From Clostridia bacterium (GTDB lineage Bacteria; Bacillota; Clostridia; Lachnospirales; Lachnospiraceae), in assembly GCA_910576205.1 (NCBI GenBank), contig CAJTHL010000004.1:124001-188000 (forward strand): a stretch of 64,000 nt of DNA. The letters run 5' to 3'. Under the pieces are notes generated by a model that searched no databases, was not told where the DNA came from, and was given only the letters and a program-made list of their open reading frames with translations. Position 1 is the stretch's first letter. Each line of letters starts with the position of its first letter. Below, in pieces: positions 1 to 7,410 of this stretch. The position numbers were made by a program, and so were the translations under genes.

Positions 1-688
1 GGCCGTACACCGCGTTTACAGCGATTGCCGCCCGGTCAGCAATCAGCAGTTTCTGGAAAAACCCCCACAGCATAAGAAGGAGGCCGTCCCGGATACGCCC
101 CATGTCCCAGAGCCGCCACCTCTCCATCTTCTGTACCTGGGTCAGAAAATTTCCCGACCGCTCAATGGGCCCTGCCACCAGCTGGGGGAAAAAGGAGACA
201 AACAGGGCGTACCGCAGGAGATTCTTCTCCGCCGGCACACTTCCCCGGTAGACGTCCACCGTATAGCCCAGGGCCTGAAAGGTATAAAAGGAAATGCCCA
301 CCGGAAGCAGCACGTCAAAGGGCTTGTCCAGAACCGTCATATGAAAGGCCCCCAGGAAGCGGTTCACATTTTCCAGGGCAAAGTCAAAATACTTAAAGAA
401 AAAGAGAATCCCGATATTAATAAGGAAGCTAAGGGCCACGCACCACTTCTTCCGGCGGACGCAAAGCCTCTCATCCGGAAGCCGCCCCGCCCGCTCCAGC
501 AGCATGCCGGAGAGAAAAGTCGTCACGGTGGAAATCGCGATCAGCAACGCGTATCCGGGATTCCAGCTCATATAAAAATAATAGCTTGCCGCCAGAAGCC
601 AGCCTAGGCGGGCCTTTGCAGGCACCAGCAGATAAACCAGCACAACCGCCGGAAAAAAAACAAGAAAATGCAGGGAATTAAACAACAT
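1..688 (-). CDS. MBOAT-family membrane O-acyltransferase (partial, 3' end outside window)
   Basis: Open frame running off the left edge; 229 codons visible. It begins MLFNSLHFLVFF and has several hydrophobic segments separated by short basic loops. The order of elements (an early FFFKYFDF stretch, a PVGISFYTFQ motif, then VAGPIERSGNFL) is typical of the DltB/AlgI branch of MBOAT acyltransferases, which move acyl groups across or onto extracellular polymers. The ATG at 688 is preceded by GGAGGG at good spacing. It starts 17 bp after the stop of the upstream acyltransferase 3-type gene, so the two are probably co-transcribed for surface-polymer acetylation. The catalytic His region is not in the window, so activity cannot be judged. 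Confidence 0.85.
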   Translation of the reverse strand, partial: MLFNSLHFLVFFPAVVLVYLLVPAKARLGWLLAASYYFYMSWNPGYALLIAISTVTTFLSGMLLERAGRLPDERLCVRRKKWCVALSFLINIGILFFFKYFDFALENVNRFLGAFHMTVLDKPFDVLLPVGISFYTFQALGYTVDVYRGSVPAEKNLLRYALFVSFFPQLVAGPIERSGNFLTQVQKMERWRLWDMGRIRDGLLLMLWGFFQKLLIADRAAIAVNAVYG

Positions 689-705
689 GGATTGTCCCTC
701 CGCTT

Positions 706-1782
706 TTATGGGGTTCTGGTTTTCCGGAAACGCCTGCCATACAGGAGAAAGTCCAGAATCCGGATCCGTTTTGTCACAAATATAATTGCCCCGGTTACTG
801 CGCTCATAACTGCAAAGGAGGCCAGCACAAACAATATCCCCTGAAAGCTATAGAGCTCCCAGGCTGTCCCCCTGTTAAGAATTGTGGCAAAGTGGAAATG
901 AAGCGCATAGATTTCCAGGGTGTAGTTTCCAAGCCAGGCCGCCGCCTGCTTTGCCTTTCCGTCCGGCCACAGGCGGCACAGGCAGAAAATCACATAACAG
1001 CCGCAAAAGGAGGCCGTTATCTGCCGCAAAAGCGCCTGGAAACTGCTCATATCCAGAAGGTCATACCGGATAATCAGATAGAAAAATCCCACAGCCGCAG
1101 CCGGCGCAAGAACTGTTTCCGCCGGAACCAGAAGCCCCTTTCCCAGGGATTCCTTTTCCTGCACAGACTGCCCTTTTTGCCTGCCAGGCGGGAAACAGGA
1201 GGACAAAAGCTCCCGGATGGGATATGCCGCCGCCACATACCCGGTCATATAAAAGGGAATGTAGAGCCTGGTAAGCCCCGGGCTTAGAAATTCCCATCCC
1301 AGCAGCGTCTCTATAACCACAAAGGCCGCCTGCAGCCCATAAGCGCCCCAGAAAACAATTTCCCGGGAAACTGTGCCCTTCGCCAGGCAGGCGGCAAGCT
1401 GGGCCGTATAGACCATGGCCGTCAGCAGAAACAAGGTCATAAGGAACCACAGGCCGTAATCCAGGTGAAACAGGGTGTCCACAAAAGCCCCGGGAAGCTC
1501 CAGAGGATACAGAACCGCAATCCATACAAAAAAGGGCGTCAGATAAGAAACCGCCCGTCTCCCAAGTATCCGTCCGTAGTCCCTCAGGCCGGAAACCTTT
1601 CTCCCCATCCCGCACAGCCAGCCGCTGACAATCATAAACAACGGCATCTGCACAGCCTTAATTCCGTCGTAGAGATAGGCGTCCTCCATATGGTTCAGAT
1701 TCAGCACATGTCCCAGCATAACCAGAAAAATTGCCACGCCTTTTACGGCGTCCAGCGTCTGGTTCCGGTTTGTATTGGCCAT
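706..1782 (-). CDS. acyltransferase 3 family membrane protein
   Basis: 358 residues, multi-pass. The N-terminal sequence has the acyltransferase-3 signature: LDAVKGVAIFLVMLGH near residues 10-25, where the His is the conserved catalytic-region residue, followed by PLFMIVSGWL. Roughly ten hydrophobic segments follow and no extra extracytoplasmic domain is attached. Members O-acetylate peptidoglycan, exopolysaccharide or other surface sugars. The MBOAT gene follows directly, suggesting a two-gene surface acetylation unit. A sigma-A-like promoter lies about 25 bp upstream. The specific acceptor cannot be told from sequence. Confidence 0.85.
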   Translation of the reverse strand: MANTNRNQTLDAVKGVAIFLVMLGHVLNLNHMEDAYLYDGIKAVQMPLFMIVSGWLCGMGRKVSGLRDYGRILGRRAVSYLTPFFVWIAVLYPLELPGAFVDTLFHLDYGLWFLMTLFLLTAMVYTAQLAACLAKGTVSREIVFWGAYGLQAAFVVIETLLGWEFLSPGLTRLYIPFYMTGYVAAAYPIRELLSSCFPPGRQKGQSVQEKESLGKGLLVPAETVLAPAAAVGFFYLIIRYDLLDMSSFQALLRQITASFCGCYVIFCLCRLWPDGKAKQAAAWLGNYTLEIYALHFHFATILNRGTAWELYSFQGILFVLASFAVMSAVTGAIIFVTKRIRILDFLLYGRRFRKTRTP

Positions 1783-1812
1783 AAATTCCCGATTTCCCTT
1801 CGTTTTCCTCCC

Positions 1813-1841
1813 ATTTTACCATACCATCTGCAAAATGTCCA
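1813..1841 (-). promoter_or_regulatory. sigma-A-like promoter for the acyltransferase pair
   Basis: On the minus strand, -35 TGGACA (1841-1836), 17 bp spacer, -10 TAAAAT (1818-1813). The predicted start lies about 25 bp before the ATG at 1782. Confidence 0.6.
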
Positions 1842-1885
1842 TTTTCTCTTTCCCCCTCTCCTTATGGTCTGAAGCCGTCCCGAAA

Positions 1886-1928
1886 CAAAAACAAGGCATA
1901 CCAGACGCTCATCTGCCCAGTATGCCTT
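1886..1928 (-). terminator. intrinsic terminator after the Rpn-type gene
   Basis: Perfect 9-bp inverted repeat AAGGCATAC/GTATGCCTT with an 18-nt loop, followed on the minus strand by a U-rich tail (GTTTTTGTTT). It sits about 35 bp past the stop codon at 1961. Confidence 0.8.
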
Positions 1929-1960
1929 ATCATCCGTTGAAATGTAAAATTTCTCCTCTT

Positions 1961-2992
1961 TCAAAGAGCCCTTTTCCCCGCTAACCACTCCTTGACAAGA
2001 TCAACACTCACGTTCACCATCTTCGCAATCGTTTCCTCTTCCAGCCCCAGAGAGTAAAGGTTTCCTGCGGTCTCCCTGGCCTGTTCCATCCGGCCCTCCT
2101 GCATTCCCTGCTGCATTCCCTGTCGCATTCCCTGCCGCATTCCCTGTTGCATTCCCTGCCGCATTCCCTGTTGCATTCCTTCTCTTAAAATTGTCTTTGC
2201 TTCATATTCAAGAATCCTGCCTCCCATAACAGACTTCACCCCTTCCCTGACATTTTCATATTTCCCTGCCAGATGCTCCACTACGCATCTGGACATTTCC
2301 AGAATGGTCTTTCTTGTATATGCGCTGATCCGCCCTGTTTCCTGCATGGCATCCAGCCGGTCTGTGATCTTTTTGTATTCTTTCTTCAGATCCTCCAGCT
2401 TCTTTTCGTCTTTATTGTACTCCTCCAGCCTGCTTTCATGCGAAAAAATATAAAATGGAAGCAGAAACAATAAGTCTTTTGCAAATATCTCCTCTATACC
2501 ATAGTTCTGAACCTTCATTACCGGAATCGCAAAGCAGACCGCCCCGCCTGGCGTTGTTATTTCAATTCCCATCTTATCCGGTGTAGCGGCTCTGCTGCGC
2601 AAAAACAATACTGCCGAGTGGGGAATCTCCACTTTCAGGATATTTTCTGTTATTCTCCCTTCATCCAGCGCAACTTGTGCCGCATACTCAAAAATCCGGA
2701 CCAGCATACTGCTATCTGCCGTGCTCTGGCACTCGCATAGAAATCTTTTTTCTTCCTTTCCCACAATCCGAAAGCTGCTGTCCGTGATACGCTTTTCCTC
2801 TTCTCCATCCTGGCGGTTAATGAAATGTTCATTTGGAGAAAAAATAACCTCCTCATCCCCCGTAAACTGTGTGGAAAAGATTTCATTGATAACCGGTATG
2901 ATTAATTTGCTACAGTCATTTAACAAGGTACGAAAAACATCATCATAGGGGGTTCCGGTAACCATGTTTTCATTTGCTTTCACGCATTTCAC
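1961..2992 (-). CDS. Rpn family recombination-promoting nuclease / PD-(D/E)XK transposase-like protein
   Basis: 343 residues. The N-terminal YDDVFRTLL motif, a TDSSFRI strand near residue 70 and the later ECQST (E-x-Q) match the PD-(D/E)XK core of the Rpn/YhgA-like family. Close to the C-terminus is a tandem array of Q-G-M-(R/Q) tetrapeptides, encoded by 12-bp repeats at about 2096-2190; such tails are common in this family in Clostridia. Members cut DNA and promote RecA-independent recombination in E. coli, and many are multi-copy. The start at 2992 has a close GGAAAGG. A terminator follows; divergent from the glycerophosphotransferase gene. It is not flanked by terminal inverted repeats that I can see, so it is not called an IS. 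Confidence 0.8.
   Translation of the reverse strand: MKCVKANENMVTGTPYDDVFRTLLNDCSKLIIPVINEIFSTQFTGDEEVIFSPNEHFINRQDGEEEKRITDSSFRIVGKEEKRFLCECQSTADSSMLVRIFEYAAQVALDEGRITENILKVEIPHSAVLFLRSRAATPDKMGIEITTPGGAVCFAIPVMKVQNYGIEEIFAKDLLFLLPFYIFSHESRLEEYNKDEKKLEDLKKEYKKITDRLDAMQETGRISAYTRKTILEMSRCVVEHLAGKYENVREGVKSVMGGRILEYEAKTILREGMQQGMRQGMQQGMRQGMRQGMQQGMQEGRMEQARETAGNLYSLGLEEETIAKMVNVSVDLVKEWLAGKRAL
2096..2190 (-). repeat. 12-bp tandem repeats inside the Rpn-type gene
   Basis: About seven copies of a 12-bp unit (CATTCCCTGYYG on the plus strand) encode alternating QGMQ and QGMR on the minus strand. The unit length is a multiple of three, so copy-number change would not shift the frame. Confidence 0.85.
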
Positions 2993-3165
2993 CTTTCCAC
3001 TGACATAAATCTGCCATATCCTTTCTATAAATTTATGTTACCACAGAATAAAAATATCCGCAATCCCCCCTTACCTTCGCCGCCATAACTTTTGTGTCCG
3101 TATTCTTTCCCCCTGCCTTCTTCCGGACAGCTTTTGGAAGCCCTTCATAATCCGGCCTGTTATGC

Positions 3166-3194
3166 TTGAACTAAAGAGGATTATTCTTTATAAT
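3166..3194 (+). promoter_or_regulatory. sigma-A promoter for the glycerophosphotransferase gene
   Basis: TTGAAC (3166-3171), 17 bp spacer, TATAAT (3189-3194). The start codon is at 3248 with AGAAAGG just before it. Confidence 0.75.
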
Positions 3195-3247
3195 AAAAGG
3201 AGCGGCCCTGTTTCCGGCCGCTGAATCCATACAGAAAGGCATTCCCT

Positions 3248-4408
3248 ATGAAACAATACATTCTTCCTATTTACCTGTCCCTTCACCGGCTTTTTATCCG
3301 GTTCTGCTGGAATCTTTTCACCCGGTTTCCCCTGGACAGGAAAAAAATCGTGTTCAGCAACTTTAACGGCGGCGGTTACGGGGACAATCCCAAGTTTATC
3401 GCAGAGGAATTCCTCCGCCGGAAGCTGGATTTCCGGCTTTTCTGGGTGGCCGCCCACGAGTATGCGTTTCCCAAAGGTATCCGGCCCGTAAAACCCAACA
3501 CGGCGGCTTTTGTATACCATATGGCCACGGCGGGGTTCTGGATAGACAATACCCGTAAGCTGTATGAGTTAAAAAAACGGCCCGGCCAATACTATATCCA
3601 GACCTGGCACGGCGGCCCCGGCCTTAAAAAGGTGGAGATGGACTGCGAGTCTGCCTTAAGCGCCGAGTACATCGCCTGGGCAAAAAAGGATTCCGGGTAC
3701 ATTGACCTCTTCCTTTCCTGCTGCCAGTGGTGCTCCGACCTGTACCACCGCTCCTTCTGGTATCAAGGGGAGCTTCTGGAAAAGGGCATTCCCAAAAACG
3801 ACATGTATTACCAGGATCCCGCTCCCTACCAGAAAAAAGTGCGCTCCTGTTTCCGCCTGCCCGGTGATATCCGCCTGGCCATGTACGCCCCTACCTACCG
3901 GGACAACCGGAAAACCGACATGTACAACCTGGACTATTCCCTGCTCCTTACTACCCTTGGCAAACGCTTCGGCGGCCAGTGGGCGGTTCTGGTGCGCCTG
4001 CATCCCAATGTAAATTACCAGGATTATCCCATTGCCTACACAGACCGTATTCTAAACGCCAGCCCCTATGAAAACATGCAGGAGCTGCTGGTCGCTGCAG
4101 ATGTGATTATCAGCGACTACTCCGGCTGCGCCTTTGACTTTCTCACCCTAAATAAGCCTGGGTTTCTCTACGCGGAGGACTATGAGGAAATCCGCCGCAC
4201 CAAGGACTATTATTTTTCCCTGGAAGAGCTTCCCTTTACCCTGGCGTTTTCCAACGGAGATCTGATGGAGCATATCCTGCACTTTGACGAGGAAGCTTAC
4301 AAGGCAAAATGCCAGGCTTACCGGAACCGTATCCAGTACTATGACACAGGCCACGCCTCCCAGGCTGTGGTAAACGTGATTGTGGACCGGGCTTCCAGAA
4401 CAATATAG
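3248..4408 (+). CDS. CDP-glycerol:polyol glycerophosphotransferase family protein
   Basis: 386 residues. Motifs of the TagB/TagF family are in order: QTWHGG near residue 120 (catalytic-region His), MYAPTYRDN near 215, RLHPN near 250 and a late ISDYSG. The family transfers glycerol- or ribitol-phosphate from the CDP-activated donor onto a lipid-linked primer or growing teichoic acid at the inner face of the membrane. The N-terminus has an amphipathic stretch but no signal peptide. It is a monocistronic unit with its own promoter and a strong terminator. The length suits a single-domain primase or polymerase and is shorter than B. subtilis TagF. Whether it builds teichoic acid or decorates another surface polymer cannot be decided. 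Confidence 0.85.
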   Translation: MKQYILPIYLSLHRLFIRFCWNLFTRFPLDRKKIVFSNFNGGGYGDNPKFIAEEFLRRKLDFRLFWVAAHEYAFPKGIRPVKPNTAAFVYHMATAGFWIDNTRKLYELKKRPGQYYIQTWHGGPGLKKVEMDCESALSAEYIAWAKKDSGYIDLFLSCCQWCSDLYHRSFWYQGELLEKGIPKNDMYYQDPAPYQKKVRSCFRLPGDIRLAMYAPTYRDNRKTDMYNLDYSLLLTTLGKRFGGQWAVLVRLHPNVNYQDYPIAYTDRILNASPYENMQELLVAADVIISDYSGCAFDFLTLNKPGFLYAEDYEEIRRTKDYYFSLEELPFTLAFSNGDLMEHILHFDEEAYKAKCQAYRNRIQYYDTGHASQAVVNVIVDRASRTI

Positions 4409-4425
4409 CCCTAACAAAGTACCAG

Positions 4426-4456
4426 AAAAAAGGGGCCGGTAATCCGCCCCTTTTTT
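4426..4456. terminator. bidirectional intrinsic terminator
   Basis: AAAAAAGGGGC ... GCCCCTTTTTT, an 11-bp stem with a 9-nt loop, with A and T runs on both flanks. It lies between the convergent glycerophosphotransferase and M56 genes and can serve both. Confidence 0.85.
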
Positions 4457-4509
4457 GTCTGTCCCTCTCTTCACCATCCGCTTTATATCAGTCTGGACAG
4501 ATGGATGTT

Positions 4510-6165
4510 TTATATTTTCTCTTCCACCATCCCTACCAGTTTTTGCATTTCCTCCACCGATTCCCCGTAACCGCTTAAACCGGACAATCCGTAAAGCTCC
4601 ATAGCCTCCTGGCGTTCAACCCGGAAAAAGAGCTCTCCTTTCTGGATGCCGTCCGGACCCGTGTAGATCTCCAGCGCTCCCAGATTCTCAATGGAGGCAA
4701 AGGCCAGGATGCTGACAGCCTTGAATTTCTCCTGGTCAAGCAGCCCCCTGTCCTCCTCCCGGTATACCAGGCGGTAAGCGTAGGGCTCCTCACCTGTCTG
4801 AAGCTCTGTGGAAGCTCCTGCGGTAAGCCCCGCAGCCCGGACACAGGCTCCCACAACCTTCCCGCTTCCTACAGCGTCTCCCACATAGGCCAGATGATTT
4901 TCCACAAGGAACCCCGAAAGTTCCTCCACCAGTCTGGTATTTTCCTCCTCTGTCTCTCCCGAGCCTAAGGGGCGAACATCCTGTGCCTCCAGATCTTCCC
5001 CTAAGGCTCCGCTCTTTTCCTCATGCTCTTCTGTCCGCATAGCCTGGGTACACGATGTGAGGAAAACCGTCTGGAGCATAAGGTAAAATCCCAGCACTCC
5101 CAGAAACGTAATCCGGGATCCCCTGGCAATCCGCGAAATACGTGTTTTGAGCTGCCTGCTCCCGGCCGTCATCCATGTACACCCACAGACCATTCCCCCT
5201 GCTTCATGTCTTCGTCCCACCAGGGACAGAAGGGTCCTGCCATAGGCAAACCGCTCCTCCTCCCCCAGCAGGCTGATGGCCATCTCGTCGCAGGACAGCT
5301 CGCAGTCCTGCCTGGACAGCCACGCCGCCAGCCAGACCAGAGGATGGAACCAGTAAGCCGCCAGAAATATACAGCGCACCCGGTTCCAGGCCAGATCCCC
5401 CTGGCGGGAATGACAGGTTTCATGGGCTATGGCATGGCGCAGGCTCTCCGGCTCCAGAAGCAGGCTGTCGGGAATATAGATTCCCTTCTCCCCCTTTACC
5501 TTAAGAAGGCAGGGGGAGCCCAGATCTTTTACCAGATAGATGGGAAGCCGCGCCCAGGCAGCCGAAAACTGCAGATTGCTTTTTCTTCCAAAAGGCTCCC
5601 GTTTTTGCAGAATCTCCTGTTTCAGCTTTCTGTTTACAAAAAGCATCCAGGCAGCCATAAGAAGCGCCCCCGCCGCCCAGACTCCCCAGAAAATAGAATT
5701 CCGGATAAATACAACGGGTTTTTTCCAGATCTCCTCCCGGAACCATTCCCCAAAGGCCACTCCTTTTTCCGATGGTTCTGTTTCCGCCCCGGGCTTCATC
5801 TCCCCGGTTTTCCACGCTTCCCGGACATCCCCGCTCCCCTCAGCATCCAGGTACGGCTGTTTATCCGTCTGTACCGCCCCGGTTCCTTCCCCATTCTGTG
5901 TTTCCGGATTGTCAGCCCGCGCCTCTAAGGACAGTTCCTTTCCGGCCTGCCTCTCCTCCCACCAGTCCTCCATGGCACCCGTCACATTTAAAAAGCTATA
6001 GACGCCTCTTGGCATCCAGGGAGACAGGGGGATGATGCATAAGCAGATAAACACTACCATCCAGATACAGTAAATATGTTTCATGGGTATCCTTCCCAGA
6101 AAAAGCCTCCGCATAAGGCAGCTTCCCAGAACCAGGACGCTTACGCTGATATATAAATCCCTCAT
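4510..6165 (-). CDS. BlaR1/MecR1-like M56 family membrane metallopeptidase, sensor without a penicillin-binding domain
   Basis: 551 residues. Hydrophobic segments near residues 4-22 and 30-50 are followed by an acidic, low-complexity loop (about 65-145), a third segment near 155-178, then the zinc motif HETCH at 248-252 with a downstream CELSCDEMA helix that should supply the third ligand, and a last membrane segment near 350. BlaR1-type proteins sense an external ligand and cleave a BlaI-type repressor. Here the C-terminal region of roughly 170 residues lacks the S-x-x-K/S-x-N/K-T-G pattern of beta-lactam sensors and instead contains a YVGD-type segment resembling DUF4825. The ligand is therefore probably not a beta-lactam. 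It overlaps the BlaI-type gene by 4 bp, indicating translational coupling. Confidence 0.85.
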   Translation of the reverse strand: MRDLYISVSVLVLGSCLMRRLFLGRIPMKHIYCIWMVVFICLCIIPLSPWMPRGVYSFLNVTGAMEDWWEERQAGKELSLEARADNPETQNGEGTGAVQTDKQPYLDAEGSGDVREAWKTGEMKPGAETEPSEKGVAFGEWFREEIWKKPVVFIRNSIFWGVWAAGALLMAAWMLFVNRKLKQEILQKREPFGRKSNLQFSAAWARLPIYLVKDLGSPCLLKVKGEKGIYIPDSLLLEPESLRHAIAHETCHSRQGDLAWNRVRCIFLAAYWFHPLVWLAAWLSRQDCELSCDEMAISLLGEEERFAYGRTLLSLVGRRHEAGGMVCGCTWMTAGSRQLKTRISRIARGSRITFLGVLGFYLMLQTVFLTSCTQAMRTEEHEEKSGALGEDLEAQDVRPLGSGETEEENTRLVEELSGFLVENHLAYVGDAVGSGKVVGACVRAAGLTAGASTELQTGEEPYAYRLVYREEDRGLLDQEKFKAVSILAFASIENLGALEIYTGPDGIQKGELFFRVERQEAMELYGLSGLSGYGESVEEMQKLVGMVEEKI

Positions 6166-6536
6166 CTGCTTCCCTCCTCCGCCTCCTTAAGAATGGCGTA
6201 CAGCTCTCCCAGCTCCTCACGGCTTACCCGGTTCTGGCTCACCATGGAGTTTACCATCAGGCTTAAACTGCCCGCGTACACCTTTTCCAGAAATCCCTTT
6301 GTCTCCTGGGCCGCCACTTTCTCCCGCTCCGCCTGTGGATAAAAGAGCTTGGCCCGTTCTCCTTCCTCGTGGCGGACAGCCCCCTTTTTCTCCATGCGGT
6401 TCAGCATGGTGATAACCGTGTGCTTACTCCAGTCCGTCTCCTGCTCCAGGGCCGCCGTCAGCTGCGTGATGGTGCGCGGCGCCTGCTGCCAGAGCAGATT
6501 CATAATTTTCCATTCCCCATCCGACAAATGTATCAT
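6162..6536 (-). CDS. BlaI/MecI/CopY family transcriptional repressor
   Basis: 124 residues, a normal length for the family. The N-terminal winged helix (LSDGEWKIMNLLW, then TVITMLNRMEKKG as recognition and wing) matches BlaI/MecI, and the C-terminal part is a helical dimerisation region. It is the first gene of a two-gene unit with the M56 protease, which by family precedent inactivates it by cleavage. Two palindromes bracket its promoter (separate entries), so it very probably represses its own operon. No beta-lactamase gene is adjacent. Confidence 0.9.
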   Translation of the reverse strand: MIHLSDGEWKIMNLLWQQAPRTITQLTAALEQETDWSKHTVITMLNRMEKKGAVRHEEGERAKLFYPQAEREKVAAQETKGFLEKVYAGSLSLMVNSMVSQNRVSREELGELYAILKEAEEGSR

Positions 6537-6603
6537 TTCAACCTCCTGCCCGGTTCCCCATCTGGCCTTTTGTTGTCTGGCCAGATGGGAATTTAATTTT
6601 TTG

Positions 6604-6619
6604 GTAAACTTATGTCTAC
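6604..6619. promoter_or_regulatory. BlaI-type operator O1
   Basis: GTAAACTTATGTCTAC is a near-perfect palindrome of the GTA-x-AC(N4)GT-x-TAC type. It lies just downstream of the -10 element, covering the expected transcription start of the BlaI/M56 operon. Confidence 0.65.
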
Positions 6620-6623
6620 CTCA

Positions 6624-6652
6624 AGTATAAACAGAAGGTAAACATTTGTCAA
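6624..6652 (-). promoter_or_regulatory. sigma-A promoter of the BlaI/M56 operon
   Basis: Minus strand: -35 TTGACA (6652-6647), 17 bp spacer, -10 TATACT (6629-6624). Two operator-like palindromes overlap the -35 and the start site. Confidence 0.85.
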
Positions 6653-6653
6653 C
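6638..6653. promoter_or_regulatory. BlaI-type operator O2
   Basis: GTAAACATTTGTCAAC is an imperfect palindrome sharing the GTAAAC half-site with O1 and overlapping the -35 hexamer. Centre-to-centre distance to O1 is 34 bp, about three helical turns. Confidence 0.6.
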
Positions 6654-6683
6654 CTTTTTATTTTATTGGATGTGGAAATTTTC

Positions 6684-6713
6684 TTGACAGAAATCCATGG
6701 ATGCACTTATAAT
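6684..6713 (+). promoter_or_regulatory. promoter of tRNA-Leu
   Basis: TTGACA (6684-6689), 18 bp spacer, TATAAT (6708-6713). The tRNA begins 16 bp later. It is divergent from the BlaI/M56 promoter. Confidence 0.8.
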
Positions 6714-6729
6714 ATTGAATATTGAAAAA

Positions 6730-6811
6730 GCGGAATTGATGGAATTGGCAGACATGCAGGATTTAGGTTCCTGTGGGTAACACCGTGAGGGTTCGAGTCC
6801 CTCATTCCGCA
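6730..6811 (+). tRNA. tRNA-Leu (UAG anticodon)
   Basis: 82 nt. The acceptor stem GCGGAAT/ATTCCGC pairs fully. The anticodon stem CAGGA/TCCTG encloses loop TTTAGGT, giving anticodon TAG. A long variable arm, as expected of class II tRNA-Leu, and a GGTTCGAGTCC T-arm are present. CCA is not encoded. Confidence 0.95.
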
Positions 6812-6821
6812 TGCATATGCC

Positions 6822-7347
6822 TTACAGCATGACACAGAGCATCTGGGGCGCATGGAGGTAACGGAGCACTGCCAGAAAAGGGCAGGAAATCACCAACAGT
6901 CGGACTGCCGTGATAATGTAAACGCTCCAGTCCCCCCCAGAATTTCTTTTATCCGGTAATCACCAATCACAAATCCCGCCAGAAGCATCGCTACAACCGT
7001 ATAGCAGTTTCCCGCATTTTGAAGCGTATTGGGAAGCGTCTCCGGGAAATGTCCCCCCCTATGCCTGTAAGCCCCAGGACAGTGCCTGCGGCTGTTGAGA
7101 TACAGACCGGATTGCACAGGCCCGCCGTTCAGACATCGCCAGAACAATGGGCGTCCTGCAGATTTTCTACTGTACATTCCCCCATAAAGGTATAGAGCAT
7201 CAACGCAGGAAGAAAAACCAGGGTCACCAGTCTGGAAACCGCCGCCGCTGTCTGTTCCGGAAAAAGCTTAAACCGGTTCATCACGTATCCCGCCAGCAGT
7301 GCAAACAGTTCCGTCATATGATTACATGGTTCCAAAGTAATTTCCAT
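6822..7347 (-). pseudogene. AEC (auxin efflux carrier) family transporter remnant
   Basis: The start ATG at 7347 has GGGGAG upstream and opens a frame with an AEC-like N-terminus (LLAGYVMNRFKLFPEQ, then RLVTLVFLPALML), broken after about 70 codons. A second frame carries NAGNCYTVVAMLLAGFVIGDYRI, matching the mid-to-late AEC helix, and a third frame ends with a hydrophobic RLLVISCPFLAVLRYL before a TAA at 6822-6824. Intact AEC transporters are about 310 residues, whereas only about 175 codons remain. The gene therefore has at least two frameshifts and a large internal deletion. Confidence 0.7.
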
Positions 7348-7410
7348 GATTCTCCCCTTTGCAGTTCCCGTTTCCTGCATTTCCGCCTTCTTTTTCCAAT
7401 TTTATTTCCC

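Noticed and set aside
2096..2190. Short regular repeats that might suggest a CRISPR array
   Set aside because: Units are 12 bp with no spacers and are in frame within a coding region.
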